64,000 bases of DNA, taken from contig VWZS01007728.1 in assembly GCA_013397075.1 (NCBI GenBank), forward strand, positions 204,001-268,000, in the 5' to 3' direction. Positions 1 through 13,271 of the stretch are shown in pieces. The position numbers and the translations under genes were made by a program. The stretch comes from Rhabdornis inornatus (Eukaryota > Chordata > Aves > Passeriformes > Rhabdornithidae). The notes under the pieces are model-generated. The model searched no databases and was not told where the DNA came from. It saw nothing but the letters and a program-made list of their open reading frames with translations. Each line of letters opens with the position of its first letter. Position 1 is the stretch's first letter.

Positions 1-1
1 G

Positions 2-60
<59 letters not shown>
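1..60. repeat. (GATA)n microsatellite
   Basis: About 14 uninterrupted GATA units fill bases 3-60 and touch the left edge, so the array may continue outside the window. It is a simple tetranucleotide repeat inside the TRPS1 intron and is likely length-polymorphic. No function is visible. Confidence 0.97.
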
Positions 61-62
<2 letters not shown>

Positions 63-3000
63 TTGAGGTACACATACAATAGAAATCACCATCCACATTT
101 CTGTGTGGTATCTAAAGTGATAGATTCTTGTATTTACTCCCTTATTTCATTCTGTTCCCAACAAAACTCTATCTCCCGCTCTGCTCTAACAGAGTTACAT
201 TTCCCGAAGTAGACACTTCTTTCCAACATAAAAAAGAACCTAAACAAAAGCAATGCGAAAATTCTGAAATTCTGTTGTAGCACTGGAGTCTGAAGTGCCA
301 GCTGACACAGCTAGTGGCAGTCAAGAATACAAGTACAGCTTTCAGAGGAAATGTAGGAGCAACTGTAGATCAACAGTTCTCTCAATACACAAAGAAAAAA
401 ATTAACCTTCACAATTCTCTTTTTAAAGAGAACCTAACATAAAAGTTCAGACTGTGGAAACATGATTTAATTCATCCCTTCACTGTCATTTTCTTATGAA
501 ACCTTGGGATTATCACTTATTTCTGCAGCATCTCAACTATGGTAATACAGTTGATATTAATTATTATGCTGCATAAAAAAAGACAGATATTAGAATGGTT
601 TCTCCATTCCTGGACTGGATATGGTTGCACTGATATTCTTTAAAAATTGCTCTTCAAAGCCATGTCTCATTCTGGGATTAAACTGAAATATATTTCACAG
701 TAAGATTACCATAAACTCAAAACTCTTAATCATTAAGTTTATTCATTAATGGGGAAAATCGTCAAAATCTGAAGCTCATGTGTTAATACTGTAGCTAACT
801 AATGTTAACTAAGCCATCTCCTCATACACCACACACATTTCCAAAAATAGCTAGAAAAAGGAGAAAAGATAACACGATAATTGACAGTGTTTCAAGATGT
901 ACTCTCTAAAGTATGTTGGCAAGTACTTCACCAAAGCTGTGTAATTGCACTATATGTTTCCAATAGATACATCTACATTACTTTAATTAGTCAAGACAAT
1001 GATTTCATGGAATAGATGGACTTCGGAAAAGAGACGTACTTTCTTCTTTCTTTTCTTTTTAAAAATGTGTCTTTGAGTTTTATTTTGCCCTTGATCCAAA
1101 TGCTACCCTATTCTCCTGCCTCCTTTTCAAACTTCAATCCTAAATTCCATCACACCAAAGCAGTTTACAAATACGTCTTACAAAAACTGAAAAAAATCAC
1201 CAAGTAAGACAAAATCTGCCAGCTCCCGTAATCATGTATTTCATGCAGAAAATTCTACCAGCAGAAACTATATTCACATAAGAGATTCAACCACAAGGAT
1301 TACATGCTCAGGGTAAAGCTGTCTTTGACCCGTGGCTTCTTCTGTAACTACTGATTAGAATCCATCTGCATTGAAACATCAAACGTTAATTAATCTTCTT
1401 CTTCTTTTTTTTTTCTTACCTGGGTTACATCTTTGGCTAATCAGGAGGTGAAAGGCTCCAGATCCCTTACCAATCTTCTGAGCCATCCAGTCTGCCTTTG
1501 CAATTACTCTTAATCTTCTAATCCTAAAATATTTTCTAATGCTCTTGTTTATTCATTTGCTTTGTGCAATATAGCATCCAGAACATTTTAACCATCCCAC
1601 ATTTATGAAGTTCTTCATGTCATGCAGGCCAGAACAGATTCCTGGCTTTCATGTAAGTTTGTGTAACACCACCCAGTTCTCTAACCTCCCCTATGGAGAA
1701 TTCACTCCCTCTCACTCACTCTCTTTCTGCATTTTAAACTAGGAGAATCTTCAGAGTATATTCTTATAACTATTTATTGTGATTAATTTATAGGTACATA
1801 AATCTATGTTGCACAAGTGAGGCAAAAAATCAGGGCAAACTCCTGGCTTTTCTGGCCGTTTCGTACTTACCGAAACAAGAAAGCAAATTATTGGATCACA
1901 TTCATTCAAAGTGAGTGCATTCTTCTTGAGATTTATTCTGTTGCTATTGAACCCAACATAGTTTTTGTGTCATTAGAATTTTACAAGTATTTTTAAAACA
2001 AAGACTGTGACAGAACAATAACAGAACTTAAATTGAGGTCAGGAGACCAGATGTGCAAAACCAACAAAAGAAAGAAAGAGAAAATCAAGACTTTCATTTG
2101 CTAACTAGTGCTACTAGACTAGTATCTAAAGAAGCACCATTACTTCTATTCTCTGTAGATAAAATTACCAGACAGTTCCTTGGCTACTGTAAACTCACAC
2201 AGCCTTACAGGCTTAGAGGCAAACTCACACTTATTTATACCAGAAGAAAACCTATCTGCTTTCCTTTTTCCCCAGGAATTTTATTTTTTGAGCTCTCATT
2301 CTTTCTGTAAGCTATCATAGCAGTTTATAAATTTAAATATAAGCACTAATATTACTAGTCTCACCAACTGTTTTTATTAACAGCTCTTCAAACACTACCA
2401 AATATCCCTGTAATAAGGTAAGGAATATCAACACATAAACAACTTCGCTTTGAAGGCTGTGAGCATACATCACATCAGTTGTTCCACAAACTGTCCATCT
2501 GTATATTCTAATATTAGTATAGACTACTTCTCACTGCAAGGTGGCTAAAATAGCTTATTTCTGCCACAGAGCAAGGCAATGTTCCCAGGCACTTACTATG
2601 TAGCAGCTGACATGCTGTAAATCACTGTCTATCATTCTGAAGAGTAAACTTGCAAATATGTCCATAGAAGTGATATAAAGAATTTCTACTGCATATAATC
2701 ATAAAAATCATTGCTTATCAGTTATTGTCAATATAGAAGTTAAATAACTCTTCCATGTGCTTATCCACATAACATTTATAAATATGTGTGTATGCAGTTA
2801 TATGCGCATAAGAAGCAAATATATGTATACATGCTCACAAGCAAATGCATACAGACTTCTTTATATGTGTGATTTACCACCACCAATTTCTCTAACTGCC
2901 AAGATTTTTTTTTGTCATTTGTTTAAAAGAGATGATTGAATCCTGTGCTTCTTGGGAGTGACTCTCTCAAGTGTGCAAGGCAGCCTCCAAGCCTGATCAT

Positions 3001-4020
3001 GACCCAGAAATAGGATTCAAAATAAACAGGTATGCCCACATGCAGGTGCAACACTCAAGAGAGCTTGATAGTTTTCAGTTTATCAGTAAAGTCCCTAGGG
3101 AGTCTGCAACATGAAATGTTGCATGAACATGAAATGGACCTTGTGAGACATCCACCTTCATGCAAGTTCTGTTCTAACACATGCTGCAAAACCCAGCATG
3201 GCACAATCTAGTCCACAAGATCAGGATACATCATATGCAGCAACAGTTGTTCAGTTTATTTAGATCTAATTCCTGTATTACGGACAATTGAGCCGAAGTC
3301 AGTGAGACAATACTAAATTTGGATCCATTTGTCTAAGCATGCAAGGAAAATGAAATTCATTCACATACATGTTTCTGTTTGCTCATGTCAACCAGTTATG
3401 TACGTGTGTCAACTTCTAGGAAGCCCACTTTATAACAAAGAACTTTTAGGAGGTTTGATTTGCTAATAATACAAAAGAAAATGCACTACTTTTTAAGGCC
3501 TCCAATCTGTAATTCTCACCTAATCTGTAAGAGTCCCTTTGCCAAAATCACCAAAACATAAAGGAAAACCTTTATCATGAGAAGTGCTGCTGATTACAAC
3601 CGTACCCCTAAAAACCCTTACTTTTTTTTAAGTCTTACCTTCACAGATTCATATTCAATCTAACTGTTAATATAAGCATGGAGGGTAAAAAGCAGAACCT
3701 ACTAAATAAAATCACTGTTTCTCATTCAGCTGAATCCTAGTTAGACTAGACTTTATACTAGTCACACATCTAACCTAAGAACAGAAAAGATGCCATATTT
3801 GATACACTGAAATCCAGACCACTAAATATCTCTCATGACATACCATGTAGACACATGGAACTCACCAGTAATTTATAAAGGACACAAAAGGAAGAGCTTT
3901 ACAGACTCTGTGTGGGCACTTTACAGCTTTCTAGGACACTGAACAGCCTGCTGGCTGAACATCCAGAAATGCTTTCGGTTACTGTGAAAATCTTGGAGAA
4001 GTTGTGAGCCTTATTCATTA
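61..4020. other. TRPS1 intron, unremarkable
   Basis: A+T-rich non-coding sequence on the 3' side of the recognised coding exons in gene orientation. ORFs here are shorter than 90 codons, have no recognisable domains and read as chance. I see no RNA gene and no clear transposon remnant. Confidence 0.6.
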
Positions 4021-4100
4021 CATGTACTTATACGTATGTATTATATATATATACTTATATTTTATTATATATCTATACTTATATGTATATATTATATGTA
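4021..4100. repeat. AT-rich low-complexity tract
   Basis: Runs of TATATA, TATTATA and TTATAT directly abut the 5' end of the CR1 copy that follows. It is probably a decayed TA microsatellite. Nothing functional can be read from it. Confidence 0.75.
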
Positions 4101-4936
4101 ACCAGTAGGTGAAGGGAGGTGGTTCTCCCCCTCTATTCCACTCTCATGAGACCCCACCTGGTCCATCTGCGGATGGGTATCCAGCTCTGGGGTTCCCAGC
4201 ATAAGGTAGCTATGGACCTACTGGAGTGAGTCCAGAGGAGGCCATGAAGATGATCAGGAGGCTGAAGCACCTTTCCTATGAAGACAGGCTGTCCAGCCTG
4301 GAGAAGAGAAAGCCCTAGGGAGACTTTATAGAAGCCTTCCAGTACCTAAACAGGCACAAGAATGCTGCAGAGGAACTTTCTGTAAGGGCATGTAGTGATA
4401 GAACAAGGGGTGACAGCTTCAAACTAGAAGTGGATTGGTTTAAATAAGATATTAGGAAGAAATNTAGCTATGGACCTACTGGAGTGAGTCCAGAGGAGGC
4501 CATGAAGATGATCAGGAGGCTGAAGCACCTTTCCTATGAAGACAGGCTGTCCAGCCTGGAGAAGAGAAAGCCCTAGGGAGACTTTATAGAAGCCTTCCAG
4601 TACCTAAACAGGCACAAGAATGCTGCAGAGGAACTTTCTGTAAGGGCATGTAGTGATAGAACAAGGGGTGACAGCTTCAAACTAGAAGTGGATTGGTTTA
4701 AATAAGATATTAGGAAGAAATTCTTCAGTAGGAGCAGAGTGAGGCACTGGAACAGGTTGCCCAGAGAAACTGTAGATGCTCCTCCCAGAGATGCCCAATC
4801 CCTGGTTGTGTTCAAGGCCAGACTGGATGGGGCTCTGAGCAACCTGGTCTACTGGAAGATGTTCCAGCCCACGGCAGGAGGGTTGGAACTAGATGAGCTT
4901 TAAGGACCCTTCCAACTCAAATCATTCTGTGAATGA
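4101..4936 (+). mobile_element. CR1 LINE, 5'-truncated 3' end
   Basis: This is the 3' part of a chicken-repeat-1 retrotransposon in sense orientation. It runs in the usual CR1 order: the segment about charges to the group (TGAGACCCCACCTGG), the block AGTCCAGAGGAGG, then GACAGGCTGTCCAGCCTGGAG, then GAAGAAATTCTTCAG, GGAACAGGTTGCCCAGAG, CCAGACTGGATGGGGCTCTG, and finally GGTTGGAACTAGATGA and a terminal ATTCTGTGAATGA. Such copies are cut short at the 5' end by incomplete reverse transcription and carry no intact ORF. The middle is present twice around a single N (see the duplication entry), so the real element is probably about 258 bases shorter. CR1 is the dominant avian transposon and is the best taxonomic marker here. 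Confidence 0.93.
4207..4721. repeat. Exact 257-bp direct duplication around a single N
   Basis: Bases 4207-4463 recur as 4465-4721, in the same order and apparently without mismatch, separated by one N at 4464. Both copies start TAGCTATGGACC and end AGGAAGAAAT. CR1 consensus has this segment once. Deleting one copy restores a continuous CR1, so two overlapping contig ends joined without merging is the likely cause. Confidence 0.9.
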
Positions 4937-7900
4937 CAAAGCATTAGGCTGAGCAGCATAGGACAACTCTTAAAATACTGGATGTCTATAACCATAGAAG
5001 AAAACAACTGCCGATAACCTCTTATTATTCTGTGGGGTAGTAGATAACACAGTCATTTACTCCTTTTCTTTTCCTCCCCCGCACCCCCAGGTGCATTGAA
5101 ATGCAATCAACAAACTTAATGATGGCACTTATCAGTCCATGCGTTTTCAGAAATTTGTCTTCCTATATGTCTGTCAAGATCTAAAACCATGAAACAATCA
5201 AAATCAGAGGACTAAATTTTTACAAAATGGGGGTTTGTACAGTCTGAATCTTTTTAATGGCTGAATAGAAGAGATAGACATAAATCTGTGCCAATGAGGT
5301 CCAGAACCAGGGCCATACTGAGCAGGAAGTACCTCAAAGGTAGCATACACAATATGAAGCAACCATAAGAACTGCTGAGCACTGCAGTATGTCTTTATTC
5401 ATGGCTGCATAAATACCCTTCTCCCTTGGGGCATGCCATCTGAAACCCTTACCTGAACGCAGACATTTCTGTCCTTTCTTTGAGAGACACTATTCTCTTT
5501 AAAACACACCAGGAAACAGGGTCATGCTCCCTTTTACACAATAGCCTAATGGCTTGAACACTTGCTCAGGAAACAGGAAAAGTAGGTTCCTTTCCTTGTT
5601 CTGTCAGAGGGGATCCAAGCCTGCTTCTTCACCTTTGCTGGGCATGTCCTACGCCTTAGCTACAGGCTGCTATGTGGAAGACAGCACTCTCAAACCTTCC
5701 TGTTGAAGCTGTCCTACTTACCACCCATTTAAAAATTGGGGGTTAGAAAAGACTGCCTGCTCTCTACTTGCCAGCAACTTGCCTATCTCCAGACTTTAAC
5801 ATACACATTAAAGAGTCATTAGATCAAACAGAGAAGGAGACTTAATCATACAGCAGAAAAGGCAATAGCTTTCAGCATCATAGCTGTTAACTTAGTCACA
5901 CGAATTTTACTGTAAGTGAAGTCTTTAGATCCAATATAAAGGCTACTGCTTTAGGCATGTCCACAAAGCCTTACATAGGCTCAAATATCCAGCAAGATAA
6001 AGTTGCCTATAGAGATTGATCAATTAACTAAATGTGAAGAAAAAGCAATGGGGAGCACATCAGCAAAAGATCCATTGAACTCACTTCAAAATATTATTTC
6101 GATAAAAAGCTATAAAGCTGATTAACACATTCCCTGGGAATTCAGAGAGGTGATAGTGAATGCTTTCTGAAATCTATACTGGCAAGAAAGTTAATCTCCC
6201 AGAAACAGCTTAATGATTTTACCCAATCCCATAGAATTTACTATAACTCAATGAACCAAAAACCTTTGAAGAGAAAAACGAGAACAAAGAGTACAGGAGA
6301 TTTTCAACAGAAAATAACAATTTCAAACAAGACAAAGGAATCTTGTTGGATTAAATATTCATATCAAGTAAAAATCTGCAAAATAGGAATGCCAGAATGA
6401 TTGGATTATTTACACAGTTCCCACACAAATCCTCTTTAGGTACTAGAAAACACACTCCCAATATCTGAATACCTGCACATGAAGCCAAGTGTCTCCAGTT
6501 TTGCTGATTACACCCCCTAAAAACTGCATTTAGGGTTGGGATGGTGTTTTTTGGCTGTGGGTGAGGTTTAACTTAATTTCTGTGATACAAGTCCAAAAAT
6601 GCATTTGATTTCTTTTTCCAAGCCCTCAGCAAATGGACCACATCCCTAGATCTCTACAGATAGGATAGGAGATACTGTATTTTCCTGCACTCAGACATTT
6701 TCCCATGGCTTTTTGCTTGCCTTTGTTATGAATGCAAACAACTCTCGCTACTACAAATCTTCGTACGCCATCACTTCGAACTGACTACTGTGAGCCAGAT
6801 CAAACTCAGTCATCTTCATCCTCTGGCTTCTGTGTCCAGTTCTGTGGCCTGAGACCATAAATCTATCAATAACTTCCAGTCCAACTACAACAGAACAGTT
6901 TGCTAAGTGCAAGGGGATCAATAAATCAGATCCTAAGCCCAGTTCATTACTATTTCAAGTTAATTACACAGGGATTATTTTCATTTAGCCCAGTACCTAT
7001 ACAAAATAATAGTGTTAACATGAACCAATTATTCAGGTTGAATTCCCTCTCATGTTATATAGGAGTTCGACTGAACCGGTTTTAACTGGAGCACCAATCA
7101 ATAGGATCCCTTGTTGTGGTGGGAAATGCCAGCCACTCAGATACATGAGGAAAAAACCTCCAAAATGGATACAGGAGCAATATAAACATGTACGGGTGCA
7201 AAGGGGATTTTCAAATGTTCCTTTACTTTGTTTATGAATCTCACAAAGCTGCTATGAATCAGGAATGGGGGAGGAGAAAGCATTAAAATATTAATCAGTT
7301 ACTTATCTTCTGACATGTTCTGTATCAACATCTGGTGCATGTGCAATTGATGAAGTATGGCATTTGCCACAAAAGCTTATTTAATCTTCCATTCCCAAAC
7401 TGACCAGGGAAAACTAGCACCCTTAAAAATTAAGTTTCTAGATCCAGGGTTTTTTTCTTTCAAATAAATAGCCAACAATGTATAGGCTGTCTGTTCTATT
7501 TTGGAAAATGTTTTTTGTCTGAGAAAAGACTGATCTTAAGTAGATTATCTATGGGCTGTTTCCTACCGCTTTTTGTCTCCCCTGCAGTATCTTACTGCCA
7601 GAGTTTAGTAGACAAGTATAGTCTAGGTTCAGCTGTTTTATTTCTCATTCTATCAGTTCAAACTGAGATAGCTCACACATCTGTTTTATTTCTGAGAGCA
7701 CTGCAAAGGAAAAGCGTCCAGCTCATTCTAATCAAGCATAAACTTTCCTATAAATAACTAAGGACCTAACGAAACAATTGTTTGGAGGAAATGAAAGTGT
7801 GTTTAGAAACTCAAATTCCTCTATAGTGTATGTCTGAGCTGTTCCAGTTTGCATGTCTTCCTGACAGCATGGATCAGTTGCTCTAAGATGCCGTCCCTGG

Positions 7901-9317
7901 AGTCAGCAAACTGAAACTATAGCAGGAAATCCAGGTATTAACATCATACTATGTGCTAATTATATATCATCATTTCACAATCTGACATTATTCACTTCTA
8001 ACCTCTTTTAACTACATCATGTAGTTGCTTTCTAATCAGAGTTTGACAGGAGAGAGTGCCTGACATGAGACAGGATCTTTTAGTAAGACAGCAGTTCAAA
8101 GATTGCAGGTTTCACACATAGTAACGACCTGAGTTTGATTTGCTGTTCCACAAAGAAATTGTAGAGTTTCTTTAAAAAGAGGAAAACTTTAAATCATTTG
8201 AAAAGCTTCAAATTCCTGATTTGTTTTCTGGTTTTGATTTCTTCCTTGAAGCTAGATGTTAGCCATCTTAACCTGTCTTGCAAAATTTCTATTCTTTAGC
8301 TACAGTTTCTGCAAGCATAATTAAATATTTCCACCTTTCTACCTTTTTATTTTAACATACCCTGGGAGTTTTATCAAGTGATTACTGCAATGTTTTCATG
8401 TATGCAGTCACGTGAAAATAGATGGACATTTGAGCATGTATTGCATGCAAACTTCATTACTTTGGTTTAATTATTCTTAAAATCTGAATTTTTGTATCAT
8501 ATAGAATACTGAAATATCCTGCTGTATCTCTCAGCTTAATCTAAAGATTTTTTTTTTAAAGCACCATCAATTTTTTAAACTAATTAAATATTAGCTGATA
8601 AGAAGCTAACAGAGAGTCCACGAAAAACTTTTGAGTTCACTCTTTCATGGTAAAAATAAGATTTTTTTTCCAGCATTATCTGTACTTTTTTTTCTACTCC
8701 AACTAGATGAGAATGACTAAAGCAATAATCCTTTTCTTACAGGCTTACTAACATGAAGGACAGCATGGATTACTGTTACTTTTTGAAATGTTTTAAATAT
8801 CCATTGTGTATCCTATTTTTCTGGCACTAGAAAACTTCAGAGCTGCCAAGACTTGCCATTTATTTCATCTTAATAAAGAATCAATAAGCCAAATCTTGAC
8901 TCCCAGCAGATGATAATTTAGGATTACATTTTTAATTTCCAGCTGCTGTCTTTTGTCTATCTGGTTGTTATTTTTCATTATTATTTGCTCTTTTCTTTCC
9001 ATGACAGTAAATCCTTCAGATATGATTACCAATTCAGCCATTTGCCTGTTTGCTGAATAAGATCTCTTGCTATTGATTACCATAACGACTAAATCCTACA
9101 CAGAAATGTCACTGGTCAAAAAGCCAAACACCCCTCTACTGTACAAGATGCTCAGCAGACCTGCAGAAACCCTGGCTAAAATAGACCAAAATGGTTCTAG
9201 AGGCTTAAGCAGGTTGTATGAGATACAGTAATCATGTAGGTAGGAAAGGCTTTGCAAGATCTGGCTTTGCAGCTGAGAAGGCAGTGGGCAGAAGCAGGGA
9301 GGCTGGAGCATACAAAC
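4937..9317. other. TRPS1 intron following the 309-codon exon
   Basis: Non-coding A+T-rich sequence. The intron starts at the minus-strand GT at 9317-9316. The short ORFs at 6.9-7.8 kb and 8.9-9.1 kb show no protein family. The only item I single out is a minus-strand AATAAA near 8860. Confidence 0.65.
8859..8864 (-). terminator. Candidate intronic poly(A) signal AATAAA
   Basis: The plus strand reads TTTATT, giving AATAAA on the TRPS1 strand. It lies 231 nt after the TAG (9098-9096) that ends the read-through of the TRPS1 exon into its intron. A canonical hexamer is common by chance in A+T-rich DNA, so this is only a candidate for intronic polyadenylation. Confidence 0.25.
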
Positions 9318-10246
9318 CTGCACATCGTAAGTCCCATTTAATAAGACAGGCCTCTGGGAGTTGATGTCCTGCAGTACCCCTGAAAGCACAGTGCGGTTGA
9401 CTTTCTGGAAGTCTTTGGAGTGGCTGAATTGCACCATGTTGTGGAGAGCCAAAATTTTAGTGTCGAGCTCAGCATCCTGCCTGGTGCGGTTGTGCAGTCC
9501 TAGGTGGTACTTGCGGAAGTGTTTGATGAGATCTGTGGGGTCGTTCCCGTAGTAACCATACCCACAGATGTTGCATTTGAAGTCCTGAAGCTCTGGAGAC
9601 AGAGGCGCTGTATCGGGATTATCATTTACCAACAAATCTGCTTTTGATTTGTTCAGCCTTAAACCCCCATCTGAAGGCACTTGTGGGTTTTTTGAGGCCA
9701 TGGGGACCGGGCTTGAGCCTTGGCCATCAGTTTGACCACTTTGCACTTGCACTGTTTCATCTGAAGCTTTTGGCGACATCTGATGCTCCTCATTTGTCTC
9801 CGCTGCATCTCCTGACGGGGTACAGACCACATCTTGGGTGTCATCTGCATCTGATTTTTGAGGAGACTTCAAGGGCTCACAGATTCCCCCAACAGCTGGA
9901 GATGAGAAAGCCAGCATATTTCTGTCTGTCACCTCATCATGAGGGAAGGATGGAACATTTCCTCCCTTATTGTGGCTTTCATAATTGAAGCCAGCCTTTT
10001 CACTCAGCACTGAGCTTTTCAAGTCCTTTTTAACACTGGAAGATGGCTCTTGGACATGCATGCAAAGTTCCTCCTTGTTACTTAACTCTGCCGCATCACC
10101 CTGGTCAGTGTTTTCTTGCATCTGCTCTGCAGAAAATTCTTTTTTCCTTCCAGACTCTTCACTTTCAGTACCTGTAGACTCAAGGGTCTGTACCTCACCT
10201 TCACTAGCAACGTTTCTTAGAGGGGGATTCTTTTTCCGGACCATAT
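9318..10246 (-). CDS. TRPS1: TRPS1 coding exon: residues 1-309 from the internal start
   Basis: TRPS1 is a nuclear transcriptional repressor that binds GATA sites and acts in cartilage, joint, hair follicle and kidney development; loss in humans causes tricho-rhino-phalangeal syndrome. This exon encodes the N-terminal region, starting MVRKKNPPLRNVASEGE at 10244, which I recognise as TRPS1. A long acidic, Ser-rich and largely disordered segment follows. Residues 222-247 then form the first finger, Cys224, Cys227, His242, His247 (C-x2-C-x14-H-x4-H). The acceptor is a long T-rich tract ending TAG at 10249-10247. The donor is CAG|GTTTGT with GT at 9317-9316, after the residues TYDVQ; this leaves phase 0, and 927 coding bases give exactly 309 codons. 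The open frame continues 73 codons into the intron and begins 25 codons upstream of the ATG through the polypyrimidine tract; both parts are intronic. The ATG context is strong (A at -3 after splicing, G at +4). The other fingers, the GATA finger and the Ikaros-type fingers lie off the left edge. Confidence 0.97.
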
Positions 10247-13234
10247 CTACCACAGAAAAAGAAATAAGAAAGAAAAAAAAAAAAAGAAAAAAACCTATAG
10301 AATTATTCAAGATATACAAGATATGTAACAGATTACAAACTTGACACTTTTAAAAGCATTCTGAACTATATGAATACACTGAGTACATTAACTTATCAAA
10401 AAATTTTTGTTGAATAGGTTTTTAAACTATGCAGAAAACTTGTAAAAAATTAGCACACTGAGACTAAACTAAAAAGAGAACTATAAAAAACCTACAAAAA
10501 CACTTCCATGAGAGCCAGTGAGTTGCAGGTTTCATTATCTTTTGAGATGATAATGGTGTGGCAGGAAGAATTTTAAATGAATGCTTCTTTTAAAATAATT
10601 TTAGAAAACTAAGGGAAAAAATAAACTTTTGAAGTCTAATGTTCATACACAGTACAACTACATATAATGTAGCTTTGCAAAAATACACTTAAAAGACATA
10701 ATCTTAAGAAGAACTTAAAGAAGTTATTAGGAAGAAAACAGATTTAGTAGAGTAAGTACTTGAGGTTTCAGAAAAAGTATTTTCCTAAGCAGGTATCAGT
10801 TTCTCTATAGTAAAAGTTCCCCCTCCTACTGCCCATAAACTTCAAACAGGATTATACAGATATTCTAGAGTCTGGCCCCACAGTCCATTATTCATGTAAT
10901 TAGTTCTATTTGCCAAACAAAGAAAAACTAACTTTATTAGGAAACCCATTGTCAATAAAACGTTACAGGCCTGGATCCAGACATTTGACATCACTATGTG
11001 GCTGAGCCAGGATCTGCCTTGAAAACACCTGGAATCCACATGGATCTAATCAGCCAAACCTTCCTCTGTTCAGTCCTCCTTGCAGACATAGCCACTACTG
11101 CTAAATCTGCAAGCACACTTCCAGGATCCATTTAAGAAAGCTGAGACAGGACAGCAACAAGGATTAGAGAGAAAGGGGGAGTCTGCCACCGATGAGTTAG
11201 CTGCTTTCTGAATGGGAGAGATTATGGAAGAACAAGTAATCACACTATGCAGGTATTCAGTCAAATTCCTCATCCACTTCACCTTGCCCACCCTATTTAA
11301 GAGAAATTATACATATTTGAAACTCCTCTGCTTTCTCAACTGTGTAGTTCTGGATTTGATATTCAGCACCAGCTGGTTTGATCCATTTGTGTTCACATGC
11401 TAGCTATGGGCAGAAGACAAATGTGCCCCAACATTTCTATGCTCTTAATCTTTGCCAATGCTGTATACAAGGATAGATGTTTCTCTTTGCCAAAATGTGT
11501 GTGGTCTGGTGGCAGCAGCCTGCAGTACCACACATGAGATGTGAGCTACAGACTTAAGTCTGAGCCGCCATTCTCAGGCCAACCCTGGCCAGGCCCTACA
11601 GAGGCACTGAGATACACACTGCTCTGCCAAGGGACGACCACCTGGCGACTCTGGGAGCAGCACTGATGTGCTCCAAATGGCGCTGCATCCAGACCCTTGA
11701 AAGCGTGGACAACCTTCTCAAAACAGTACTTTGAGAAGCAAGGCTGGGGACAGAGGTTAAAAATAAAAGAACAGGCATCTGTATAGCCTCTTATTTCCCT
11801 CTGCTCCACATGAAAGGGCACTATATGCTCTGTTGATAAAAACAGACAACTTCTTAGGGGAAATGTTCAACTTGTGTCTTGGGCTGGCTCTGTTGTCTTT
11901 GTGGTTGAGCTGATCCACAGGCAGCATGGGCTACAGCAAGGCGGCTTTCACACAGAATGCCAGCTCATGTTACAGAAATTTTGACACTCCGTGTGGTCTT
12001 AATATTTCTTAAATGCCTACTGTGATTCCTTACTGTAGAAGACACGTATGCTTCGGAACAAAATGTCTTCTCTTTAGTATCAACTACATCTACCAGGGGA
12101 TGTATGAATTAAACTGGACTTTGTTTTTCCCCAATAACTTCTGAACCATGAAGTCGCTCAGAACTCAGAGAAATATTTTCTGCTGTGGTAAGAGAACTAT
12201 TACAATATAGATTTAGCCTAGTAAAACAACATGCACACATATGCAATTCAAGGTATGAAGACAGTCGTCAGCCTTTCAGCATTGCTACTTCTCTGTGAGA
12301 CTCCATGAATGCTCTTGGCTAATACACACTAAAAATATCTGTGAGCATCTCTGGTAGGTGTTCAGCTAAGTATGTATTTTTCTCCTGGTTACACATCCTA
12401 AACCATTTTTAAAATAAATCCCTTCCATTTAAATGCAATTCGTGGTAGATGACAGAGAAAGAAATCCTGACTGCGCAGTGAAGAAAAAATCAGAAATCAA
12501 GAAAGTAAACATCATGACTGTTACCTCAGTCAAAATTAAACACGACTAAATGCAATGTTCTAAAATGTTTTTGTTACAGATATTTTTGGCAGATAAGGAA
12601 GGCTTAGAGATTTGCTATCTTAATGACAACTGACAGAAGAGCCAGAAAAAAAGGACAGAAAAAAGTCCCTTTAAAGAAAAGAGAAATCTGGACTGTACAC
12701 AGGCTAACTGGACAGTAGATCTAGCTACCTTAGTTCTAATTTTCCCAATACATTTGTCAGTCTGGGTTGTTAATGGAGGAGAAAAAAGAAAATCGTATCT
12801 GCCTAATGGAGCTTTTTCATGCAGTATTCTACACTTGGAGAGAGAAAGGAAAGAAGAGAGAAGATAACATTGACTCCTTAAGTTGAATTTAAAAGTATTT
12901 TCCCTTCTTTTCTCTTTTAGCTTTTGAAAAATCATCTGTCATTTATTTGTTTGATACCCACTCAAGTGGACGGTAAGAAAAGACACAGGGATTTTTTTGT
13001 TGCTGAAATTCCACCACTATCATTTTTAAGAGACATATTATGTAAATAAAACTACATTTGCAAAACTCCTAAGTTGAAGAAACCATCCCCTAGCAAGTCA
13101 TAAGTTAGATACAGAAAGAATATAGCCACTCTGAAATTATTATCTCTAAGACAAATAACAGATTGCACAATGTTTTATTGTGTGCCAAGAACGTTTTCGG
13201 TTAACAATTTCACTTGAAGAAATAGATCACATAC
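10247..13234 (-). other. TRPS1 intron between the two recognised exons (2,988 bp)
   Basis: It is bounded by a GT donor at 13234-13233 (exon end ACAA, then GTATGTGA) and an AG acceptor at 10248-10247 behind a 50-base pyrimidine-rich tract. It interrupts an Asn codon after its first base. Inside I see no further exon, only A+T-rich sequence and chance ORFs at 10.8-12.9 kb. Confidence 0.9.
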
Positions 13235-13271
13235 TTGTAAAATCATACCCAGCATTGACTTCATAAGGCAT
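13235..13271 (-). CDS. TRPS1: TRPS1 upstream coding exon: 13-residue N-terminal extension
   Basis: Read on the minus strand from the ATG at 13271-13269, this short stretch encodes MPYEVNAGYDFT plus the first base of an Asn codon. The remaining bases AT come from 10246-10245, so the joined protein continues N-MVRKK. As I remember it, this matches the extended human TRPS1 isoform, whose extra N-terminus ends in FTN before the shorter isoform's first Met. An in-frame TAA at 13280-13278 closes the frame upstream and fixes the start. The ATG context is weak (C at -3, C at +4), so many ribosomes may pass on to the stronger ATG in the next exon. The donor is A|GTATGTG. The exon is far too short to be found by ORF length and was found by reading splice phase and protein together. 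Confidence 0.93.

Noticed and set aside
4573..4842. 89-codon minus-strand ORF
   Set aside because: It is antisense to the CR1 fragment and is not a gene.
10247..10319. 25-residue Phe-rich N-terminal extension of the TRPS1 exon ORF
   Set aside because: It translates the polypyrimidine tract and the TAG acceptor. The spliced upstream exon supplies the real extension.
9361..10344. Plus-strand ORFs of 63-119 codons opposite TRPS1, and a 63-codon minus ORF in another frame
   Set aside because: They are shadows of the TRPS1 exon in other frames and have no protein family of their own.
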